Origin: an uncultured Saccharospirillaceae bacterium
GTDB taxonomy: Bacteria; Pseudomonadota; Gammaproteobacteria; Pseudomonadales; Oceanobacteraceae
Length of the DNA: 64,000 nucleotides
NCBI GenBank assembly: GCA_947503895.1
Contig: CANNFT010000001.1
Coordinates: 558,001-622,000 of the forward strand
Reading direction: 5' to 3'
Part shown: positions 38,865-50,004 of the stretch, piece by piece
How positions within the stretch are numbered: the stretch's first letter is position 1
How the letters are laid out: each line of letters opens with the position of its first letter
Notes under the pieces: generated by a model
The model's input: only the letters and a program-made list of their open reading frames with translations
The model's database searches: none
Told to the model about the DNA's origin: nothing
Translations under genes and position numbers: made by a program

Positions 38865-39410
38865 CTACTTACCTTTTTTAATGGGTGCTAACACCATGGT
38901 TAGCTGACGACCTTCCATCTTTGGACGCAATTCTACGTTGGCCAGTTCTTTGAGGTCTTCCTCAACTCGCTTCAGTAGCTTCATGCCCAATTCTTGGTGA
39001 GCCATCTCACGACCACGAAAACGCAATGTAATCTTGGTCTTGTCCCCATGTTCCAGGAACTTGGTCAGGTTGCGAAGTTTTACCTGATAGTCCCCTTCCT
39101 CAGTACCAGGGCGGAATTTGACTTCCTTAACCTGGGTCTGAACTTGCTTCTTCTTAGCAGCGGCTTTGGCTTTCTTCTCTTCATAGAGCTTTTGGCCATA
39201 ATCCATGATCTTACATACGATCGGATCACCGTCTGCTATTTGAACTAAATCTAATTCGGCTTCTTTTGCTTTTTCAAGGGCCTCATTCATCGGCACAACG
39301 CCTACTTGCTGCCCTTCTGCATCTATAAGTCGGCACTCGCGAGCTCGGATGTTCTCATTAATAGATGCCCTTTCTGGGCGAGCTCGATTATTTCGGTTGT
39401 CGCGTCTGAT
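38865..39410 (-). CDS. infC: Translation initiation factor IF-3
   Basis: 181 aa when read from an ATC at 39410. No ATG, GTG or TTG occurs in this frame between the thrS stop and codon 37, yet the N-terminal domain is conserved well before that ([17 protein letters not shown]). The ATC has GGAG 8 bp upstream and gives a length like E. coli IF3 (180 aa, AUU start). Non-AUG starts let IF3 repress its own translation. The rest is canonical: [47 protein letters not shown]. It lies 27 bp after thrS. Confidence 0.95.
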   Translation of the reverse strand: MRRDNRNNRARPERASINENIRARECRLIDAEGQQVGVVPMNEALEKAKEAELDLVQIADGDPIVCKIMDYGQKLYEEKKAKAAAKKKQVQTQVKEVKFRPGTEEGDYQVKLRNLTKFLEHGDKTKITLRFRGREMAHQELGMKLLKRVEEDLKELANVELRPKMEGRQLTMVLAPIKKGK

Positions 39411-39437
39411 GGTTAATACTCCATAAAGCCCAAGTCG

Positions 39438-41354
39438 TTACTGTCCGCGTTTGCTAATATCACTACGTAGCAGGTCACCAAACTCTTGCAGAGTCATTGT
39501 ACCTAAATCTTCACCACTACGTGTGCGCACTGCGACAGCATCTGAAGCCACTTCTTTGTCTCCGGTCACCAACAAATATGGGACCTTCTGTAAAGTGTGC
39601 TCGCGGATTTTAAAGCCGATCTTCTCGTTTCTCAAGTCCGATTGCACTCTAAAGCCCTGAAAAGCAAGGTTTTGCTCCACTTTTTTCACGTAATCGGCCT
39701 GATTGTCGGTAATATTGAGCACCATGACCTGAGTTGGGGCCAACCAAGCGGGCAAGTTGCCTGCGTAATGCTCGATCAATATTCCGATAAAACGCTCAAG
39801 TGAACCGAGAATAGCACGGTGAATCATGACCGGTGTTTGGCGATCACCCTGTTCATCTACGTACTGGGCACCCAAACGGCCAGGCATGGAGAAGTCCAAC
39901 TGAATCGTGCCACACTGCCAAGCGCGGTCTAAGCAGTCGAAGAGCGTGAACTCAATTTTAGGCCCATAGAACGCGCCTTCACCCTCTTGAATCTCATACT
40001 CTAGGTCATTCGCCTTCAGAGCGTCCGCAAGGCCTTTTTCGGCTTTATCCCACACCTCATCTGAGCCAATGCGTTTCTCGGGACGAGTGGATAGCTTAAC
40101 GGCAATGCTATCTTCAAAACCGAAGTCGCGATATACATCATAAACCATGCGTATACAGCTGGTGACTTCATCCAGAATTTGCTCTTCAGTACAAAAAACA
40201 TGCGCATCATCCTGTGTAAATGAGCGGACACGCATCAGGCCATGTAGCGAACCAGAAGGCTCATTACGATGAACCACACCAAATTCTGCCATTCTATAAG
40301 GCAGATCTCGGTAACTTTTCAGGCCTTGATTGAAGATCTGAAGGTGACCTGGGCAGTTCATTGGCTTAACAGCATAAGTTCGCTTTTCAGATTCAGTCGC
40401 AAAGATAGCGTCTTGGTATTTGTCCCAATGGCCAGACTTTTCCCACATAGAGACATCCATCACCATCGGCGCGCGCACTTCCTCGTACTGGTACTCCGCC
40501 AATTTGCCACGCATGTAGGATTCGAGTGTGTTGTACACAGACCATCCTTTTGCGTGCCAGAACACCATACCGGGTGCTTCTTCCTGCCAGTGGAATAGAT
40601 CTAATGCTTTACCCAGCTTGCGGTGATCACGCTTTTCAGCTTCTTCTAATCGTTGCAAGTACGCTTTAAGGGCTTTTTTATCTGCCCATGCGGTACCGTA
40701 AATACGTTGCAGCATTTTGTTATCTGAATTGCCGCGCCAGTATGCGCCAGCCACTTTCATTAATTTAAAGTTTTGGCAAAACTTCATATTCGGTACGTGT
40801 GGCCCACGGCACATATCAATATATTCTTCGTGGTGATACAGCGCAGGCGTCGAGTCTTTAGGGATGTTTTCGTCCAAAATCTCGATTTTATAGGTCTCTC
40901 CACGCTCTTCAAATGTGTCACGAGCGGCTTGCCAAGAGCCCACTTTTTTTACCACCGGATAACTGGTCTTAGCGAGCGCATTCATGCGGCTCTCAAGTTC
41001 TTTCAGTTCTTCTTCGTTAATCGGGAAGTCAAGGTCTACGTCGTAATAGAACCCGTTGTCGATGGTCGGGCCAATCGCCATTTTGGCTTGTGGCCACAAT
41101 TGCTTGATCGCGTGGCCGAGCAGGTGCGCACAAGAGTGTCGAAGAATCTCAAGTCCTTCATCATCTTTTGCGGTAATAATTCGTAGCTCAGCGTTTTCAG
41201 AGATCAACTCACACGCATCAACCAACTCACCATTCACAGCACCTGCGATGGTGGCCTTAGCGAGACCGGTACCAATGTCAGCAGCGACATCCATAACCGT
41301 AACGGCAGAATCAAACTCACGTTGTGAGCCATCTGGGAGGGTAATAACAGGCAT
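39438..41354 (-). CDS. thrS: Threonyl-tRNA synthetase
   Basis: 638 aa. Start ATG at 41354 with AGGA 8 bp upstream; the longer in-frame extension is not conserved. TGS domain ([21 protein letters not shown]), editing domain with H-x4-H ([16 protein letters not shown]) and distal C-x-x-x-H-style [12 protein letters not shown], then the class II core ([36 protein letters not shown]) and the anticodon-binding domain. Charges tRNA-Thr and edits Ser-tRNA-Thr. First gene of the infC-rpmI-rplT operon. Confidence 0.99.
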   Translation of the reverse strand: MPVITLPDGSQREFDSAVTVMDVAADIGTGLAKATIAGAVNGELVDACELISENAELRIITAKDDEGLEILRHSCAHLLGHAIKQLWPQAKMAIGPTIDNGFYYDVDLDFPINEEELKELESRMNALAKTSYPVVKKVGSWQAARDTFEERGETYKIEILDENIPKDSTPALYHHEEYIDMCRGPHVPNMKFCQNFKLMKVAGAYWRGNSDNKMLQRIYGTAWADKKALKAYLQRLEEAEKRDHRKLGKALDLFHWQEEAPGMVFWHAKGWSVYNTLESYMRGKLAEYQYEEVRAPMVMDVSMWEKSGHWDKYQDAIFATESEKRTYAVKPMNCPGHLQIFNQGLKSYRDLPYRMAEFGVVHRNEPSGSLHGLMRVRSFTQDDAHVFCTEEQILDEVTSCIRMVYDVYRDFGFEDSIAVKLSTRPEKRIGSDEVWDKAEKGLADALKANDLEYEIQEGEGAFYGPKIEFTLFDCLDRAWQCGTIQLDFSMPGRLGAQYVDEQGDRQTPVMIHRAILGSLERFIGILIEHYAGNLPAWLAPTQVMVLNITDNQADYVKKVEQNLAFQGFRVQSDLRNEKIGFKIREHTLQKVPYLLVTGDKEVASDAVAVRTRSGEDLGTMTLQEFGDLLRSDISKRGQ

Positions 41355-41746
41355 TCTGTTTCCTATGTAATCAGTGGTGATCCTTACGAAGGACCACATG
41401 AAGGCTCATATCTGTACAATCGCTTGGATTAAGCGATGCGAAAATCCGGCCAAGTTTGGGGAGTTTCACCTGTACGGAGCGCCGAACTCTCTTGCTTATG
41501 CAAACGCCAATGTACTTACCAAGTACAGCCATTTGCATCGCCCAGAGATAGCACTCGAGCCAATTCCATTATTGGATTGATCCAATAATTAACATTTCTC
41601 TAAGTAAAATATTCGCCATTCAGTCGTCTTAAACATATTTAGTCGAGTCCAACTCAATTTGCGGGGAGTATTAAATCAAATTTCAAGGTTCAAGGCTATC
41701 CGCACAACAAAAGATACCACCCATGTTTAGAGCGAATATTAGTCCA
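41355..41746. other. Intergenic region between thrS and pbpC
   Basis: About 390 bp holding the thrS promoter and leader. It contains a nearly perfect 22-bp palindrome at 41568-41589. I did not find a convincing -35/-10 pair or tRNA-like thrS operator by eye. No ORF supported. Confidence 0.45.
41568..41589. repeat. 22-bp palindrome
   Basis: ATTATTGGAT and ATCCAATAAT separated by two bases. It is not followed by a T-run and lies about 215 bp upstream of thrS. Candidate protein-binding site. Confidence 0.75.
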
Positions 41747-44083
41747 TTAATTGCTCAATACATCAAAGAATACTTGCTGGCTAATACCACTATCGTCCAT
41801 GACGAACAGTTTATGCGAACCCGCTTTAGGTGACAGCGCCTGCTGATGTATTCGCTGTGTTGTGCCAATGTAGGCCTCATCCAAATACCAATGGACAGTG
41901 GAGGCGGGATATTCATGCGCTAGCTCAGCCACTATGCTCGACCGTGTACCGTCCAACTGCCTCGGAATATAAACCTCTGTACCTTTTTGTGGGTAGAGAA
42001 AAGACATTGGGTTTTGAGCAGCATTTAGATTAAGGCAATCTTTACGCCACTTAGGCATCGGCCTATATTCGGTATGATGTTTACCGTAAAAGTACGCTAT
42101 GCGCGGAGGCAAGGAAAACCAGTTGTGCTCTTGAATGTTCGCTAGCGACTCACATTCTGCCGACACTCGATTGTACCCCGAGGCATCCGTGTGAATACGC
42201 GAGTGAAAGGGGCTTATTTTGCGATATTGTGCGTTTTTAGGAATATCTAAACGAATGGGATCGCAGTACCGAGAAGCCAAGTAGCCGTCATTACGGCACA
42301 CCTGCACACTCGACAGGTCATACTGTGGTTTTTGAAACCAAGTGGTATCTGGCAATAGATTGAAAGCTTCAAACATAAGCGGCGCAGCAGACTGTGTGCC
42401 AGTAAGCCCTGGCAACCCTGAGCCTTCCGCATTACCAACCCAAACTCCAACGGTAAACTCGGGAGTAACACCAATCGCCCACGCGTCTCTAAAACCATAA
42501 CTGGTCCCCGTCTTCCACGCAATTTTCCGACTGCTGCTGTATTGCTTCCAATGTTGGTTGTGCCCTGGGCGGCCTACTTCCGTTAAAGCTTGAATTGTAA
42601 GCCATGCTGCTCCTGGGGTGAGTCGTGACTCCTGCTTTTCTGGAAGTGACGAGACCTCCGACCAAGCAAGGCTTTTTGACGGTAAATTCATTGCTGTACG
42701 CGCCAGCTGGGAATACATACGCGTCATCTCCCATAAAGTGCCTTCTGCACCCCCTAAAATCAACGGGAGTCCGTAATCATCTGCTGGCCTAAATAGTGTG
42801 CTCATCCCTTCTGCTTTCAAAAAGTCGTAAAAGCGATGAATGCCATAATCTCGGAGCATGTTCACAGCGGGCATATTGAGTGATTGAGCGAGTGCTTGTT
42901 TTGCTGGCACAGCACCGCGAAATTGAAGGTCGTAGTTTTCGGGAGCATATCCATCAAACTTTGCAGGTACATCAGCCACCAATTGATTAGGGGTAATTTC
43001 TCCATCCTGCAACATAGCTGCATAAAGAATTGGTTTCAGAATACTGCCAGTGCTTCGCGGACGATGAATTAAATCAATCGCTTTGCCCGTACCGGGCGCA
43101 TGGCTATAGCCGTTATTGCCAATATACGCGACCACTTTGTGGCTATGATTATCAATGACGGTTAAAGCAAGATGATGAATGCCAAGCGCGCCAATACGCT
43201 CTCCGTACAACTGAGCAACTCGATGCATTTGCTGCTGCAAATCACTGTTTACCGTTGTGGTAATCATACCTTGTTTTTCGGAAGCCATAAGCGATTCTAA
43301 CAAATGAGGTGCTCGGCGAGGAAACGGTAAAACGCCATCAGGCAGCGGCTCACTGATCGCTAATTTATAATCCAGCTCGGTCAAAAGAGATTGCTCATGC
43401 AATCGCGTTAGCAAACGATTTCTTTTGGCTTTTAATCGATCTTGATTTCGCCCTGGACGAATAAGGTGAGGACTATTCGGCAGTATGGCCAACAATGCAC
43501 TTTCAGCCCACGACAATTGCTTCGGTGCACGACCAAAGTACCGCCAGCTGGCCGTCGTCAAGCCTACCACGTTACCTCCGAACGGTGCATGAGCGGCATA
43601 CATGGATAATATTTCGCTTTTGGAAAAAGCGACCTCTAACCGTGTTGCCTGAATGACTTCTTTCAGTTTTTCAAAATAGGTTCTAGGTGGGTTTTTTTTG
43701 GCTAACCGAATGACTTGCATACTGATGGTACTGCCACCACTGACCACCTTATCTGCCGTAAGGTTTTGCCAAAGTGCTCGAGCCAAAGCAATAAAATCAA
43801 CACCTATATGGTCATAAAAACGCTTATCCTCAAACACCAGTAGTGCTTGCACATATGCAGGCGGCAATACCTCTTGTGGAGGGAAACGCCATTGTTCATC
43901 TTTTGCTAATCGAACTTCGAGCAGCTGTTCGTTCCTATCGATTAAGACCGGGGAATAAGGCACCGAAAACAACGGAGATGGCAGGCTACGCCACCAAGCA
44001 AACAGTATTGCAGCGACGCAGATAATAACGGCGGAGAGTATTATCATGCGCATGCGCTTAAAAGACTTGAATCTTAGTTCCAC
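41747..44083 (-). CDS. pbpC: Penicillin-binding protein 1C
   Basis: 778 aa. N-terminal TM helix (about 13-31), then the glycosyltransferase GT51 domain (FEDKRFYDHIGVDFIALARAL, GGSTISMQVIRLAK), the transpeptidase with S-x-x-K (STGSILKPIL), S-x-N (SLNMPAVN) and KTGT (KTGTSYGFRDAWAIG), and a C-terminal BiPBP_C domain. Peptidoglycan synthesis at the inner membrane. The GTG at 44083 opens the frame and an ATG 30 bp downstream is an alternative start. The A2M gene is directly upstream, which is the usual pairing. Confidence 0.95.
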   Translation of the reverse strand: MELRFKSFKRMRMIILSAVIICVAAILFAWWRSLPSPLFSVPYSPVLIDRNEQLLEVRLAKDEQWRFPPQEVLPPAYVQALLVFEDKRFYDHIGVDFIALARALWQNLTADKVVSGGSTISMQVIRLAKKNPPRTYFEKLKEVIQATRLEVAFSKSEILSMYAAHAPFGGNVVGLTTASWRYFGRAPKQLSWAESALLAILPNSPHLIRPGRNQDRLKAKRNRLLTRLHEQSLLTELDYKLAISEPLPDGVLPFPRRAPHLLESLMASEKQGMITTTVNSDLQQQMHRVAQLYGERIGALGIHHLALTVIDNHSHKVVAYIGNNGYSHAPGTGKAIDLIHRPRSTGSILKPILYAAMLQDGEITPNQLVADVPAKFDGYAPENYDLQFRGAVPAKQALAQSLNMPAVNMLRDYGIHRFYDFLKAEGMSTLFRPADDYGLPLILGGAEGTLWEMTRMYSQLARTAMNLPSKSLAWSEVSSLPEKQESRLTPGAAWLTIQALTEVGRPGHNQHWKQYSSSRKIAWKTGTSYGFRDAWAIGVTPEFTVGVWVGNAEGSGLPGLTGTQSAAPLMFEAFNLLPDTTWFQKPQYDLSSVQVCRNDGYLASRYCDPIRLDIPKNAQYRKISPFHSRIHTDASGYNRVSAECESLANIQEHNWFSLPPRIAYFYGKHHTEYRPMPKWRKDCLNLNAAQNPMSFLYPQKGTEVYIPRQLDGTRSSIVAELAHEYPASTVHWYLDEAYIGTTQRIHQQALSPKAGSHKLFVMDDSGISQQVFFDVLSN

Positions 44084-44296
44084 TGACTATCTACCATCCA
44101 ATAGCGACGATTTACCTTAAATTGAATTTAAAAGTGCCGAAATGGCAATTGCCCTAAATAACCGTGATGCGCTTTACCACGCATCTAATGGCCTAACATG
44201 TGATTGGCTTTAGCCACCTAAAAACACCCATGGCTTTTTATAACGCTCAACTGCGTTTTTTTAATATGGCAACATTTAAAATTGGCTAACGATAAA

Positions 44297-44337
44297 ACCA
44301 AAAAAAAACACACCTTAGATGCACCTAAGGTGTGTTT
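44297..44337 (-). terminator. Terminator after the A2M gene
   Basis: Perfect 13-bp arms at 44306-44318 and 44325-44337; on the minus strand the stem runs into a T9-rich tail. It ends transcription 13 bp past the A2M stop, so pbpC downstream may rely on its own promoter. Confidence 0.9.
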
Positions 44338-44349
44338 AAGCTCTACTTG

Positions 44350-47300
44350 CTATCGAACAATATCGATCCAATGCCCAGCATTTTTTGCTGAGATAGAGTC
44401 GTCATACATATCCTTTACCATCACAGCCGATTGGTAATATCGCCCTTGATAGGTTGCGTTTACAGTATAATAGAAGGTTTTCTTTTCACCTTTCTTTAAA
44501 TCAAAGTAAGTAAAAATACGATCATCACGAACGTCCTGAAAATCGTACAACTTGCGTAGATTCGCTTCACTGCTGTCACTTCGAATTTCGAAACCCGAAG
44601 CAACTGGCACCGTTAACGCTAGATACTTCAGCTCCCCGCTGGATTTATTTTGGACGACCACTCGAACTTCGTAATCATCCCCTTGTTTGTAATCATCTCC
44701 TTTTTTCACTCTAAGTTGGTTACCTTCTCTTGAAGTATGTCGAGTATGGATGACATCAATACTGAGTTGATTCGATGCTGACTTATCCTCAAATATTTTA
44801 GGGGTTCCTTCAGAGATAACGTCTACATATATCGGTAAAGCACTGGTATTTTCCAGCAAGATATCAGACTCATCGCCGTCTATACCAAGCGGGAACACAG
44901 TAATCGCATCTTCCAGCACCACAGGTTCGATTAACGATTGCCATTTTACTTTTATTCCGCTTTGTTCGGATTCTGGAAGATATTTCGCGTAAATCGCCAT
45001 AGACATAAGCGCGAATGCGGTGGTTTGTGTGCTGTAGTATTGATCGTGTTCAATCAATTGCGTACTTATTTTCTGAGCCATTAGCCCCGCTCGCTCAGTC
45101 TCTCCTAGCTCTAATAAACTCAGCAATACAATGGACTGATCCCTCAACGTCGAACCAAATGAGTCATCGTTGTCCGATGTATCAAAAGAATCTTCAACAG
45201 ACAAACCATCTATTAGCTCCATTGCAGCTTGCTGCTGTCCTGCCAATTGATAAGCGGCTGCTAATAGCCAGCGTGTTACTGCCTCCATCTTTTGGCGCTG
45301 TCTCAATCGATTCATAGCGCCTAATTCCGCTTTGCCACTGAGAGCGAGCGTATAAAGTCGATACGCCTGGTTTCTTTCCTGGCCACCGGTCCAAGCTTTA
45401 GCCATCCGATTCTGGTTCACTTCCCAACCCGACAAAAGGTTGCGAGGGACGTGATAACCTTTCTCTTGCGCCATTAACAAGAAGTGGCCAACATAACTGG
45501 ACGCCCAATCATGAACATGATCACTGCTCGGCCAATAGCTGAATCCACCACTATTGTTTTGATAACGTCGCAATTTTTCAATTGCCGCCGTTACATGACC
45601 TTGTATTTCCTCTAATTGCTCATCACTCAGGTTTGTCAACGTCGGTAGAAACAGTTGCGGTAAGGCCTTAGAAGTCGTTTGCTCGACACAGCCATGTGGG
45701 AAGTTCACCAGGTAACTTAAACGGCCTTGTAAATTAAGTGGTGGCATGGTGCTCATTTCTAACGCTACGCTTTGCGTACCTTCAATACCAAATAAATCAA
45801 TTTTTTCTGCCCATTTTTCACCCGGCGCCAATCGCGTTTGCTTGATACGCTTTTCTGACGCAGTCTGCGGGTTGACATCAATATTAATGGTTTGTGTTGC
45901 GCTATGCTGGCCTGACTTAGCAACGACCGTCACTTTTGCTTTACCTAATTTATTCGCTTCTATTGGCACGAATACCATTTTTTCCTGTGTTTGACCGAAG
46001 GACACACTGTGTTCTTTTTTCAGCACAGAGATATGATCACTCGTGGAAACAGAAACCGTCGCATCACGAATTTCATCGCTGGTCGTGAAAAGGGTCACCG
46101 GTACTTTCAATGATTCACCCTGACCCAATACCCGAGGCAGTGTCGTCAAAAGGTTAAGTGGCTGCCTAACGTAAACCGATTCTTCCGCTTTACCGTAAGC
46201 ACCGCTGTTACCCGCTACTAGCATCACTCTAACTTCGCCTAAATAAGGCGGAATCTCCACCTCGTGGGTTTGAGGTTGCCCTTCGGGCAATAAAAATGGG
46301 CCCATAAACTTCACAACGGGAGGGAAACGTCGATTATCATCATCGCGTTTCTTATCACCCAAATCGCCATCACCACCAATCGCCAAAAACTGCTCAAGGC
46401 TTGCACCATAGGCTCCCACAACATGGTCGTATAAATCCCATGTTTTCACGCCCAGCGCTTCTTTTTTATAAAAGCCTCGATGCAAGTCAGGTGTTCTGAA
46501 CTGCGTTAAACCAAGCAGTCCTTCGTCTACAATCGCTAGCGTATAATAGAAACTTTTATTGTCTTTCTCACTCACCTTCACCGTCATGGTAGACCGTGGT
46601 TTCACTTCAGATGGCACGACAATTTCGGGGTTTAAAAACGTTTTCGGATCAGTGACCGTAATCGGTGTAATGCCCATTAACCTAATGGGCTCGTCATTAC
46701 CTTTGAATTCATGAGGCTGAATAATGGTTACGGATATATATGCATTTGGCGTCATAGCCTGCGTGACCGGAATCTGTAAACGGCTACCGGTTTGCGATAG
46801 GTCCGCCCAATAGTTATCAATCACCTGACTGCCATTTTCGATTGATATCAGTGCGCGGCCTTTATTCGCTTCTGGCAAAGTAATGGTGGCGAGTTCACCG
46901 ACTTCATACTTTGTTTTATCGGTTGCAATGGTCAGTACATTTGCACCCATACCTTTTTGAGTTTGGTCTCGGCCTGCCCATCCAGGCCAGTCCATATAAA
47001 ATACTTTGCCCGTGCAGTGGTATCCGTTTTCATCACAGATACGAAGCAAATATCGACCCCAAGACGGATATTTGACCTCAAATTCCCACTGCCCCAAACC
47101 ATCTTTTAATGGAATTTTTTCTTTTAGAATATGCTTTGAGTGATGACGACTCGCATAGCTCGCAAGTGAATCCCCACTGGTATCCCACCACCATTTCCAA
47201 TTTAGCTTATACAACGTCGCTTGTGCTGATTGCTCACCCAATACAAGTTTTCCATCAGGGTTAACCAAGGCTAAATCGACTTTGTGCTTCTTATCGGTTA

Positions 47301-50004
47301 ACAGCATGCCTCGTGCGGCATCGCCTTTTGGCATCAGCATACCAATGTATTGCTGAAACGGATGAATTTCCAAGGTTTGCTTGGAGATGCTGAAATCACC
47401 GCTTGGTTCAAAGACCCTACTGGTAAGCGTGCCGCTTAACTTACCGGGTGATGCCGAAGGAATGTACACATCTGCTTTGATTTCAGCATTGCCATCTTTA
47501 TCTAAATCAAAAGATGCCAACTTGGTGCTTCTTCCACTGAACGTATTGATTGGGTCATCAAACAAGAAATCGCTATATGTGTTGAATTTCGTTTTAACTG
47601 GATTCATTTGCAAAGACATGTCAGCTGACAATTTTGATGCTTTTGCTCCATGCATCCACTGTGCAAAAAAACTTCCCTCCAGCAAACCTTCAGAAGATCC
47701 TCTATTCACTTTATTAACCCGTATATCATCACCTTTTAGATCCAGCTTCATTTTAAGGTGATTGGGTTTTACCATTTCAATATTGATGTCTTTACTAAAT
47801 TTTAATCCGCCAAGGTTGGCAACGGCTTTCCATAAGCCCGTCATGTCATCTTCTGCGGTCTTCAATGTGAATGCATAAAACCCACCTTTAGGTGTGCTAT
47901 TCACTTGCACCGACACCCGCTGATTTCTAGGGTTGAAAAACTCTAACGTCACAGGGTGGTTGTCTGGAATGCTATTGATTTTATCTTCTACTACCACTGT
48001 GAGGTGGATGTCATCGCCGGGACGCCACACACCACGTTCTGTATACAATTCAGCCTTAATACCTTTTTCTATATTTACTCCGCCCACATTATAATGGCTT
48101 GTTGAAAGCGCTAGGGCCTTACTGACTTTTAGGTATCCAATTTCATTTCCTTTTTTAACTATAACCAAATAAGGGGAGGCACTTAATGCTACAGCGGCAA
48201 AACCATTTTCGTCCGTTTTTGCTTGTCCCAATACTTGATTTTGGAAGTTCACTACTTTGACTTCCGCACCATCAATAGGGTCGCCAGAGCTTAAATTGGA
48301 AGCAATCACTACAAAGCGCCCATCTTTACCTTGCTTGGCAATTAAGCCAACATTGCTAGCGATAAAGTTTTTTTGATCCTTTGCCTCGCTAGCATATTGA
48401 TAATAGCTGTCTCGACAAGGATTATCCCGACGTCCCCAGTAGCGATTTCCACCATAATAATTTTCGTAGTTATCCCAAGAGCTGGCTTCTTTCTCCATTA
48501 AACTGTCAAAATTGACAAATGGACTCTCTTTTGCAGCAGGCGTATTTTTATCTGACGCAGAGCATTCATAGATTGAATTAGATCGATTAATAGAGAGTTC
48601 AAAGCGGAATAAACTTCCAGGGTGCGCCAATACGAGATCTCGAACATCTAAATTGAAGCGATTTTTCGTATCTTGGACAGGCTCCTTCAACTGTACCGTT
48701 TTTCGCCACAAATACCGCCCTACTCGTTTTAGATTTTCATTTCCATTTACATCATTCGCTTGGAAAAATTGAGGCATATTACTTTCAAAAATTTGGAATG
48801 CCGTCACTTGCACAGAATTCACATTCGTCGCTTCAAAGGGAATACTTAATTTATCGGACACAGGTAAAATATTACCCTTACCAATAAACTTTACGCTTGG
48901 CTTATAATTTAGAAACTTTAGCGTTTTACTAACAGGGGCTCCCATTTGAGTGTCATCGGTGCTTTTAATGGCTGCATCAATCTCTACAGTCACTTCGCCA
49001 CTGATTTTATTGGACGGATAGATCGTGAGTGTTGGCCCACTCGTCGCTGTTCTGAATTTCCCTGAGGAAAGCTTGATCAATCCTTTTAAATCTTGATTTA
49101 CAGCCAATCGTTGTGAAAAGTTAACCTGAATTTTTTGATTTCCATCTTGTATTGTCTGTATTGAAAATACATCAAAGTCTTCACGTGCATGCACAGCAAA
49201 CGATTTTTTACCTCGTTTATTTACCCCGATGTCTTGGCCGTCCCAAGAAATAACGAAGTCACTCGTAGACCTAAATCGTTCAATATCCTTAAACGTAAAG
49301 GCATGCGACCTCGGGTTTTTGCTTTCTTCATCCCAAACCGCTTTTAATGATTCACCATCATGCTCAGCAGAAATAAAGGTCGACAGTTCGTCTAATGCCA
49401 CATCATCTGAAGTGATCAGTTTCCCAGAAAATGACATCTCATCTTCTTTGCCCACTTTTAACCCATCTAGTTGGAGTTCAAATGCTTGCGCAATGACTTC
49501 AAAATTGAATCGATAATTTTCCTCACTAAACTGGGGCATGCCGAGCGCTTTTGTCAGTACCTGTGCCTCATATTTTTGACCGGACGGAAGAGGCTCAGTG
49601 GGTGTGAACCGGTAAACATTATCTTCCATCATCTGGCCAAAGCCAGATATAGGCGGCGTGAACTGAATCAGTTCACCCTCAGCATTTTTGGGCAACGCTT
49701 GATTTAGCTTGAGCGTAATAGGATGAAAACGAGATATTTGGCCTGTCGTATGAGAATGTATTAGCTGCAACCAAGGGCTGATTGCGTCAACTTGATTTGA
49801 GTTAGCAGAATTTGAAGCGGCATTTATGCTCACCAATTGAACAGGTTCTTTTTCTATTTGTTCGACTTCAACTACAGGCTTAACTTCCTGAGGGTCTGGC
49901 TCATTTTTGTCAGAGCCACATCCCGAGATCACCGTCATTAACAACGCAATTGCCGCTATTCGACGCGTAACCAATCCATTTGGCCGTAGTTTTTTTGTAA
50001 ACAT
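44350..50004 (-). CDS. Bacterial alpha-2-macroglobulin (YfhM type), lipoprotein
   Basis: 1,884 aa. Start ATG at 50004 with AAAGGG upstream; this gives the lipoprotein signal LMTVISGC. Long MG-domain array, the TED domain with the thioester C-V-E-Q at Cys1439 (GCVEQTTSKALPQ), and the C-terminal receptor-like domain. It traps attacking proteases in the periplasm by a covalent thioester. Type 1 A2Ms like this co-occur with pbpC. An upstream in-frame start exists but puts the signal inside the protein. The protein is longer than E. coli YfhM (1,653 aa). Confidence 0.95.
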   Translation of the reverse strand: MFTKKLRPNGLVTRRIAAIALLMTVISGCGSDKNEPDPQEVKPVVEVEQIEKEPVQLVSINAASNSANSNQVDAISPWLQLIHSHTTGQISRFHPITLKLNQALPKNAEGELIQFTPPISGFGQMMEDNVYRFTPTEPLPSGQKYEAQVLTKALGMPQFSEENYRFNFEVIAQAFELQLDGLKVGKEDEMSFSGKLITSDDVALDELSTFISAEHDGESLKAVWDEESKNPRSHAFTFKDIERFRSTSDFVISWDGQDIGVNKRGKKSFAVHAREDFDVFSIQTIQDGNQKIQVNFSQRLAVNQDLKGLIKLSSGKFRTATSGPTLTIYPSNKISGEVTVEIDAAIKSTDDTQMGAPVSKTLKFLNYKPSVKFIGKGNILPVSDKLSIPFEATNVNSVQVTAFQIFESNMPQFFQANDVNGNENLKRVGRYLWRKTVQLKEPVQDTKNRFNLDVRDLVLAHPGSLFRFELSINRSNSIYECSASDKNTPAAKESPFVNFDSLMEKEASSWDNYENYYGGNRYWGRRDNPCRDSYYQYASEAKDQKNFIASNVGLIAKQGKDGRFVVIASNLSSGDPIDGAEVKVVNFQNQVLGQAKTDENGFAAVALSASPYLVIVKKGNEIGYLKVSKALALSTSHYNVGGVNIEKGIKAELYTERGVWRPGDDIHLTVVVEDKINSIPDNHPVTLEFFNPRNQRVSVQVNSTPKGGFYAFTLKTAEDDMTGLWKAVANLGGLKFSKDINIEMVKPNHLKMKLDLKGDDIRVNKVNRGSSEGLLEGSFFAQWMHGAKASKLSADMSLQMNPVKTKFNTYSDFLFDDPINTFSGRSTKLASFDLDKDGNAEIKADVYIPSASPGKLSGTLTSRVFEPSGDFSISKQTLEIHPFQQYIGMLMPKGDAARGMLLTDKKHKVDLALVNPDGKLVLGEQSAQATLYKLNWKWWWDTSGDSLASYASRHHSKHILKEKIPLKDGLGQWEFEVKYPSWGRYLLRICDENGYHCTGKVFYMDWPGWAGRDQTQKGMGANVLTIATDKTKYEVGELATITLPEANKGRALISIENGSQVIDNYWADLSQTGSRLQIPVTQAMTPNAYISVTIIQPHEFKGNDEPIRLMGITPITVTDPKTFLNPEIVVPSEVKPRSTMTVKVSEKDNKSFYYTLAIVDEGLLGLTQFRTPDLHRGFYKKEALGVKTWDLYDHVVGAYGASLEQFLAIGGDGDLGDKKRDDDNRRFPPVVKFMGPFLLPEGQPQTHEVEIPPYLGEVRVMLVAGNSGAYGKAEESVYVRQPLNLLTTLPRVLGQGESLKVPVTLFTTSDEIRDATVSVSTSDHISVLKKEHSVSFGQTQEKMVFVPIEANKLGKAKVTVVAKSGQHSATQTINIDVNPQTASEKRIKQTRLAPGEKWAEKIDLFGIEGTQSVALEMSTMPPLNLQGRLSYLVNFPHGCVEQTTSKALPQLFLPTLTNLSDEQLEEIQGHVTAAIEKLRRYQNNSGGFSYWPSSDHVHDWASSYVGHFLLMAQEKGYHVPRNLLSGWEVNQNRMAKAWTGGQERNQAYRLYTLALSGKAELGAMNRLRQRQKMEAVTRWLLAAAYQLAGQQQAAMELIDGLSVEDSFDTSDNDDSFGSTLRDQSIVLLSLLELGETERAGLMAQKISTQLIEHDQYYSTQTTAFALMSMAIYAKYLPESEQSGIKVKWQSLIEPVVLEDAITVFPLGIDGDESDILLENTSALPIYVDVISEGTPKIFEDKSASNQLSIDVIHTRHTSREGNQLRVKKGDDYKQGDDYEVRVVVQNKSSGELKYLALTVPVASGFEIRSDSSEANLRKLYDFQDVRDDRIFTYFDLKKGEKKTFYYTVNATYQGRYYQSAVMVKDMYDDSISAKNAGHWIDIVR

